Below, one piece after another: positions 57,790-64,000 of a DNA stretch of 64,000 nucleotides (position 1 is its first letter; every line of letters begins with the position of its first letter). Source of the DNA: Platycnemis pennipes (lineage: Eukaryota > Arthropoda > Insecta > Odonata > Platycnemididae). The notes below the pieces were generated by a model. The model saw nothing but the letters and a program-made list of their open reading frames with translations. It was not told where the DNA came from and did not search any database. Both the position numbers and the translations under genes were made by a program. The stretch covers positions 156,008,688 to 156,072,687 of the forward strand of contig OW121848.1 of assembly GCA_933228895.1 (NCBI GenBank). Direction: 5' to 3'.

Positions 57790-59108
57790 TTATGGATTAT
57801 ACAATATAATTATGTTATAGAACAATTACAAAATTATTACAAAAGCTTTCATTTTTTTTACACTCAATTCAATATTTATAACGAGAACATTACAGAAAAA
57901 GATCACTATATTTTTTATAACGAGTAGCCAGTTTTTTATTTCATAAAGAAATTTTCTGATGTTTTTCTCTTCCTTGATGTGTGTAGGAAGGTCATTAAAT
58001 ATTTTTCCCGAGATATACATATAAAAAACTTCTTTGGCATACCGTCAGATTAGCTTTTGGTAAAGAAACGTCATTTATTTGACCCAAACTGATGATATGT
58101 GACTTAGGTAACAAATTTGCTTCGTCGCCACTTCTTAAATAAAACGTCTTTAGTATTTTATTAAAATAAATGTATCTAAGAGGCAATATTTTCAGTTCCA
58201 AGAACAATGGGAATGCATGGGAGAAACTTTTGTGTACATTATGACACGTACTATCCTCCTTTGCAGAAATAGTACGGGGTTTATTGCATTTGTATCGTCT
58301 CCTCCCAATCAATTTGAACTTTCTTATCATAGCTTAGTTTTGACTGTACAAGTGCCAAATAGATGATCTTTAGGAAATTCAATGGATATTTTTTTCGCAA
58401 GAAATATAAATTTGAGAGGCAGAGCCTTAGTGTTGTAGTTAGGTGATTGACGTGGATTTTCCATTTTAATTTACTGTCTAGAATTACTCCCAAATATTTT
58501 ATTTTATATTCAGTTACATTTCCAATTGAGATGCAATTTATACAGTGTCCTACGGAACAGTCCGGAGAATGGCATTTTACTTCCCAGTCTATTTTATATG
58601 TGTTGCATAAGTCATACGCCATGTATTTGGTCTTGGGACTTGAGGAAAGTCTATTAAAAAGTACCCATTGCCTAAGAGATCTTCTTCCGTCTTTGTTTTT
58701 ACAGTGTCCCAAGATGCACTTTCGTAGTTTAGTGCAACATCATCAGCGTGAGCTATGACATGCCCATTAAAATTATGATTACAAAGATCGTTTATGTAAA
58801 TCAGAAAAAGTATAGATCCCAGTACTCATGTCAGCCTTGTTGAACGCCAGCCTTAATTTCTTTATATTGGCTATAACAGTTATTCACTCGAACAGACTCC
58901 GGCTTGACAAAGTTTTTTCAATAGTATGTCATGGTCAAGGGTGTCAAAATCCTTTTTAATATCAATGAATATGGTTGCTGTTCGTTTATTGTGATTGAGT
59001 GCATTATAAACATTTTACAAACACATTGTGAGCGCATGGAGAGATATCTTTTGAACCACTGAAGGACATTACCTCTGACTGCTGCTTGATGTAGTTTTTT
59101 CAATAGTA

Positions 59109-61579
59109 GGGAAGGTGGGGCACAGTGTAACAGAAAAAATGTTTTGCTCGATTTTGGAAAGTATTCAGATTTAATGGTGACTTTTTAAATTTTTACACAC
59201 AATATATTTATTACAAAACACTATAATAATCATGGAGACACTATAGCAGTACGTAAAATATGGCAATTTTGAGCATATCTGTGAGTGGGTAAATCGTTAC
59301 AGTGTGCCCCAGTGTGGGGCAGTGTGTAACAAAGCTTGAGGTACATTGTAACATAAATTTATCCTTACATTTATTTTTATACACATTAATTTATTACCTG
59401 TTATAGCAACTGACATTACAAGCCTAAAGTACTGGGCACTAGTATATAAATATCTGGTAAATATTTACTGATCTTTCACAATTTATCCGGCATTAAAGTT
59501 TTGAAATCTTACTTCAAATTTGAAGCAGGCATTCTGTCGTTTTTTGTACCCAGGGAGATAGGTGTATACAAAACCATTTTTACAATTTCTTCTGAAACAG
59601 ATGCTACACCAGCTACTTGAGGATAAAAAAATGCTTTTGTGTCCTTGGTACTCATACGCTGAAATGTAACTTCATAGTCGGCTTCGTCATTTTTATCCTT
59701 CAGTATTTTCCCAATATAATACGCTGGTTTTTTTCCAGGGAACTCCACCAAGACATAATCATCTGTTTCAGGAGAACTTGTCCATATTTTTTCTTCACCC
59801 CTAGTCTCTGGTAGGCTTACCCAATCTTCATCATCGGAAGAAGCTAAGGGAACACACATCTCATCTTCATCACTCTCAGTTAGGTCTTCTGCTTTTCAGA
59901 AATGAGTGGTTTCTTGAGAAGTTTAGGTTTTTTTTGCCATTTCAGCTTGCCTTACTTGAATGCGCTCTTCAAGCAATTTCTTAACCAGGAAGGAGCTGCA
60001 TCTGTTGGGATGCAGCTACTTCCCCTCTTTCTACACTTCTATTGTGTTTTCTTGCCTCACCTTTAAGATATCCTCTAAATGTTTCTGGACCAACTAAATT
60101 CTGGGGCGATGTTCCTTTGGCTGAAGTATAGACTCACATAGGCCTATTAGGGATTGAAGGTTCAGAAAGAGGATAATTGTGATAATTCTCTTCTGGTTGA
60201 CTTTCATCATAAGTCATCAATCCTTAGATTGGTTTGACGCAGCTCTCCACTGAGTTCTTCTATCGGCCTGGTTGACTTAACAAGGGTATGTCCTTGCTGG
60301 TACCAGGAGTTTGACTGCCATTTTTGTTATTATGAACTGCCATTACATCCTTACTGCTACCAGAAGTTCCATCTACATTTTTCAAATGACGATCAGTCAC
60401 AGAGCTGCATATAAAATCATCCTCCATAAAAACTCCTCTGTCAAAAGGAAAAATTCCTGTTTTCTTGAAACCTACTGTGATGTTGGTAGGGGTCATAGAA
60501 CGCATGAAGCTTGTGCCAACACATCCAGCAACATCATTAACAGTCATAGGAGGTCCTGGATGGTGCATCATCCATGAATCAACATTGGGATTGCGGTGCG
60601 ATTGAAAGGAACTGAACACACTAACATCCAAGGGCTGAATTCTGTTGCTGCAGTGTGATGGAATTGTAAGCATAGTTAATCCAATTTCCTTGGCAATTTC
60701 CAGTGCTTCAATTGCAAGATGGCTCTCATGGTTGTCAAGAATAAGGAGAGATGGATTCTCTTTTGAAGACTGTGTATGTTTCACAAAATGTTCCGTGACA
60801 CGTGGGATTAGCTCACTATATATCCAACCAGATGGTGTAGCAAGTCCTATTGTGCCTGGAGGAGCACCTGTTAACATATGCTCCTTGAAATGCACTCTTG
60901 GGAATATCATTACTGGGGGAAGAGCAGACCTGATGCAATTATTATGCATGCTGTAGTAACAAGCGTACCTCTCTCCCCACTATTAACTTTGTTCAATTGC
61001 TTGATTCCTTTTGGAGCGAGCACTTTTCTTGGCGTCTGCATAGTAGACGTTCCAGTCTCATCCAGGTTATAAATTCTGGTTCCATCACTGCCATTGTTCT
61101 GGTTCCATAACATTGTGTGTGTGGATGGTTATTACTTGAAGGCACTAATCACATTGGGGTACAGTGTGACACTGCTACACTCTGCCCCATATTACATTGT
61201 TACACTGTGCCCCACACCATCATTTTGTTTTGTTTTGGCAGCTACATAAAAATTACTATCAGCTGAGAGTTCTGAAAGCCTCGTATAACGCCATAAATAT
61301 ATGAGTATTTTAACAATGGTTAGAATTAATACATCTATGATGTACCGTAAACAACAGTGAAAACAAAATAATGGTGCAAACATTTAGTTTGCTTATCAAA
61401 AAAGCGTCTTTTCTTCACACCAACCACAGAACTTCTGATATCACTTTCAGGTTACATCGGCAGAGACTATGACAAAAGACGATCGTAAACAGGCTAGAAG
61501 TAGGATTTCCAACGTATTATTTAGCCCAAAATGCAAATTGTTACATAGTACCCCATGTTACACTGTACCCCACCTTCCC
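59109..61579 (-). mobile_element. Pogo/Tigger-like DNA transposon, internally deleted
   Basis: Terminal inverted repeats are GGGAAGGTGGGGCACAGTG at 59109 and its complement ending at 61579 (about 23 bp, one mismatch). It is flanked by TAGTA on both sides (59104-59108, 61580-61584). The minus strand encodes a DDE_1-type transposase: IYNLDETGTSTMQTPRK (first D) at 61113-60910, LLILDNHESHL (second D) and SNRIQPLDVSVF (third D) at 60949-60260, and a C-terminal segment GFKKTGIFPFDRGVF. A further acidic frame at 59859-59509 (DDYVLVEFPGKKPAYYIGK) is probably its tail. There is a frameshift near 60935, and no HTH/CENPB DNA-binding region is present upstream, so it is not autonomous. Confidence 0.9.
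60204..60267 (-). mobile_element. 64 bp RTE-like 3' stub with 11 bp target duplication
   Basis: Flanked exactly by CTGGTTGACTT (60193-60203 and 60268-60278). On the minus strand the insert ends AAGGATTGATGACTTATGATGA, split as AAGGATTGATGAC plus TTATGATGA, the RTE family 3' end with its GAT tail. It interrupts the transposase C-terminus. Confidence 0.9.
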
Positions 61580-62598
61580 TAGTATGTCATGGTCAAGGGT
61601 GTCAAAATCCTTTTAAATTTCAATGAACAAGTTAGCTGTTCGTTTATTGTGATTGAGTTCATTACAACATTTTGCAAATGATGCATTAAAACATCTTCGG
61701 TTCCTAATTTACTTCTAAAACCAAATTCCTTTAGGCTAAGGAAATGAGTTTTTTCTAGGAAATTCAGCAACCTTTTTTTAACAAGTTTTTCAAAAATTTA
61801 TGAGAATATGGAAAGGAGCTATATCTGTCTATAATTTTCTAATTTCTTTGGATCACCTTTCTTAAATAGCAATATGACGACTGCCTGTTTTAGAGCTGAA
61901 GGAAGTTCTCCGGTCAAAATGTTCAGGTTAAACACATTCCAAAAAGGGACAATACATACTAATAATCCTCTTTAGAATGTTGATATTAATGCCATCAAAG
62001 CCTGGTGATTTGTTCGAGGAGAAACTGTTTACCAGTGCAATTATTTCGTGTCGAGATACTGGCTCCAAATACAGCGACTGACAGGAATCAATTATGGAGC
62101 ATGGATTTTTCAAAGAGGAGTGGGAAGTAGTTTCATTAATTTTAGATTCAAAAGCTGAGATAAAATATTCATTAATTCAGAGGCCAATATCGTAGGATCA
62201 GTAATGACCATGTCATTCCTTACAATAGATAAATCAGGGGTTTTTGAACTATTTTGCCCAGTTATTTCTTTCACTAGGTCCCATTGGGCTTTTGTATTAT
62301 CACGACTATTTTCATGCTTTCTCATATACTAATCATTACAGGCCTTTCTCAACTTCACCCATAGGTTGTTTCTAAATTTTAAAAATTTCTCCTTGAAGCT
62401 GTTTCTTTTAGGATTTCGCCTATTCTTTTTAGGGTGTCATTTTTTTGATTTTATTTCAAAGAGCAGAGAAGTGATCATCCAAGGTTTTAATTTTCTTGTC
62501 TTTTGTGTCTCGTGTCTGATTGTTACTTTGGCCCTGTCGATCACAGATTTCAACAAATCCAACATAATGGAAAAGGCTCTCGAGGCGCTTGTCTCATT

Positions 62599-63128
62599 AA
62601 TGGAGTCGTTTACCATATGTTTATTGCCGAATCTGATAGAGTTTGTAAAATAAAAAGACGCGTATTTTTCCGTTTTTTGAACCGTCAATGATTTCTCGAG
62701 TTATAAGCGACGAAAAACTGATGTCTTTAACCCTTTCGGAAAAGTGGGCGTGGTGCAACCTCTGACTTCATCAACTTCGTTCAATCGTTACTGAGCCCGC
62801 GAAGCTACTTCGCCTTATCGCAATGAGGGGGAGGGGACACAGCTTACTCTGCCAACCGGAGAGGTTGCGACAGGATTTGTGCGAGCAGACATTCCGAGAA
62901 CCCACCTCCACTCCCTTCCCTTCCCCTTAAAGCAGTCAAGAACGGTAGGAAAATGACGTCAATTATGTCAAAACAGCTTATTCGGTGGGCGTCACCATTT
63001 GCTTATTTTAATTTTTGATATATGAGCGAATGGTTGCGGTTAGAAGATTAATTTTTTCACTAAAATTCATTTCTCGTTTCCATCTAACGATTTCGTGTAC
63101 AAAATTGTAATTTCGGTTCCGAGTAAAC
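62599..63128 (+). mobile_element. TIR element family A, copy 6, inside the LINE
   Basis: It starts AATGGAGTCGTTTACCATA and runs to TTCCGAGTAAACTTATT, where the right end is degraded. TGACGTCA is intact at 62954-62961. It splits the LINE between its endonuclease and RT linker. Confidence 0.85.
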
Positions 63129-63700
63129 TTATTTTTTACTTTTTTAACGACGAGAGTGAGCATTGAATGATCAGTAATCCCCATGTGGCTGACATCTGCC
63201 CACATTTCTAATTTTAATGAATTGTAAAATCTTACAAACATGTGATCTATGCAGGTTGACGATTGTTGGCTAATCCTGGTTGCCTCATTTACTAGAGATG
63301 AAAATCCATACGTACACATCAATCATTATAGTAATCAGAGTCATTGTTTACATTCATTATATTAATGTTTAAGTCACCAACCACAACCATATTTCCTCCT
63401 GCATTGTTCAGAATGGGTTCCAACTCCTGTAAAAAATCAGTTACAGGAATGTTTTGATCCCTATAAATACTTAACAGATCAAATTTCACCAAGTGAGTAT
63501 TTACCTTAAGATATACACAGTCTGCTGTAAAACATTCGAGTGACATTTCTTTACACTGAATATTCACCACCGCTTGAGTGAACACCGCTTTTTCCTGGAG
63601 CGTTTCGGGATCGAACGCCGATATTTCATGCATATCTTTTACTACGCCTTTGAGAGCATATGTTGCCTTCTGAGATGGCATTCATTACCTATCCAGTTTT

Positions 63701-64000
63701 CTAGATTTCCAGGGAAAATTGAAGGAGGCCGATGTTTGCAAAAATTGACCAACTTTCACCCCATGCAAATTGTTAATGCGTAATACCCAGGGCAAATTGC
63801 ATGTGAAAACAAATACAACAATTAATGGATAATCACCTTGCAAAGTCACGATAGCATTTCTCTCATTGGTTTACCCAGTAAAGAGTTACCCCAATGGGCC
63901 TGCACTACCTGAGTTATGCCCAGTTTACGACTGGCGTCAACTTCAAACGTTTATTGGTTTCACATTTCACGGTGTCGGTTTGCAGTTGTCTGCAGCTGAA
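63701..64000. other. Probable 5' part of the LINE or flanking sequence
   Basis: Continues upstream of the LINE endonuclease frame on the minus strand. I cannot read a conserved endonuclease N-terminus here. Confidence 0.3.

Larger units (their letters stand above)
57790..63700 (-). mobile_element. Jockey/CR1-type LINE, decayed and interrupted by three insertions
   Basis: It reads 5' to 3' on the minus strand. Endonuclease: 63681-63319 (LLSIYRDQN, VVVGDLNINI) and 63322-63129 (STCIDHMFV, GITDHSML). RT: 62113-61928 (SSNKSPGFDGININILKR), 61770-61579 (FGFRSKLGTEDVL, then KDFDTLDHDI in another frame), and 59103-58918 (VLQWFKRYLSMRSQCV). Next come YINDL with HADDVA near 58735-58800, then the thumb and tail at 58712-57826 (KIKYLGVILDSKLKWK, SKLSYDKK, NDLPTHIKEEK). 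Frameshifts and stops are many. Insertions are the TIR element at 62599-63128 and the pogo-like element at 59109-61579, itself hit at 60204. Confidence 0.9.

Overview
The window comes from a eukaryotic genome, most likely an insect or another arthropod with a large, repeat-rich genome. The evidence is AT-rich introns of several kilobases, GT-AG splice sites, and many decayed metazoan-type transposons: LINEs, RTE-like elements, a Penelope-like element, mariner, pogo-like DNA elements, TIR elements and tRNA-derived SINEs. Nothing looks bacterial, and there are no operons, CRISPR arrays or prophages.

The one clear host gene is a Wnt ligand on the + strand. It has six coding exons, at 21352-21559, 42341-42461, 44971-45131, 49388-49495, 50832-51214 and 53884-54085. 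Joined, they give 393 residues plus a stop, with consistent phases and all 24 cysteines expected of a Wnt. The signal-peptide exon is not visible; it must lie in the 21 kb upstream or outside the window. The first visible intron is 20.8 kb. The subfamily is unresolved: the N-terminal half resembles Wnt4, the C-terminal half resembles Wnt16/Wnt5, and the linker before the C-terminal domain is long and arginine-rich.

Layout: 1-21 kb is upstream or intronic sequence with GC-rich blocks (about 4.3-4.9, 10.6-11.5 and 13.8-15.1 kb) and transposon debris. 21.6-42.3 kb is the big intron, with TIR elements, a HARBI1 fragment, a 258 bp palindrome with a hammerhead-like core, a tRNA-like sequence inside an inverted repeat, a Penelope-like element and a tandemly duplicated 1.3-2.2 kb AT-rich block. 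42.3-54.1 kb holds the remaining Wnt exons and small insertions. 54.1-57.8 kb is probable 3' UTR and downstream sequence. 57.8-64 kb is a decayed minus-strand LINE, broken by a 2.5 kb pogo-like element (itself hit by a 64 bp RTE fragment) and by a TIR element.

One TIR family recurs six times. It has ends AATGGGGKCGTTTAC, is about 540-565 bp at full length, and three copies carry an intact TGACGTCA palindrome. No novel multi-gene system was found. The most interesting signals are the Wnt subfamily and linker, the hammerhead-like palindromes, the tRNA-like core inside an inverted repeat, and the 5 bp target duplication of the pogo-like element, for which the empty site can be read in the same LINE.
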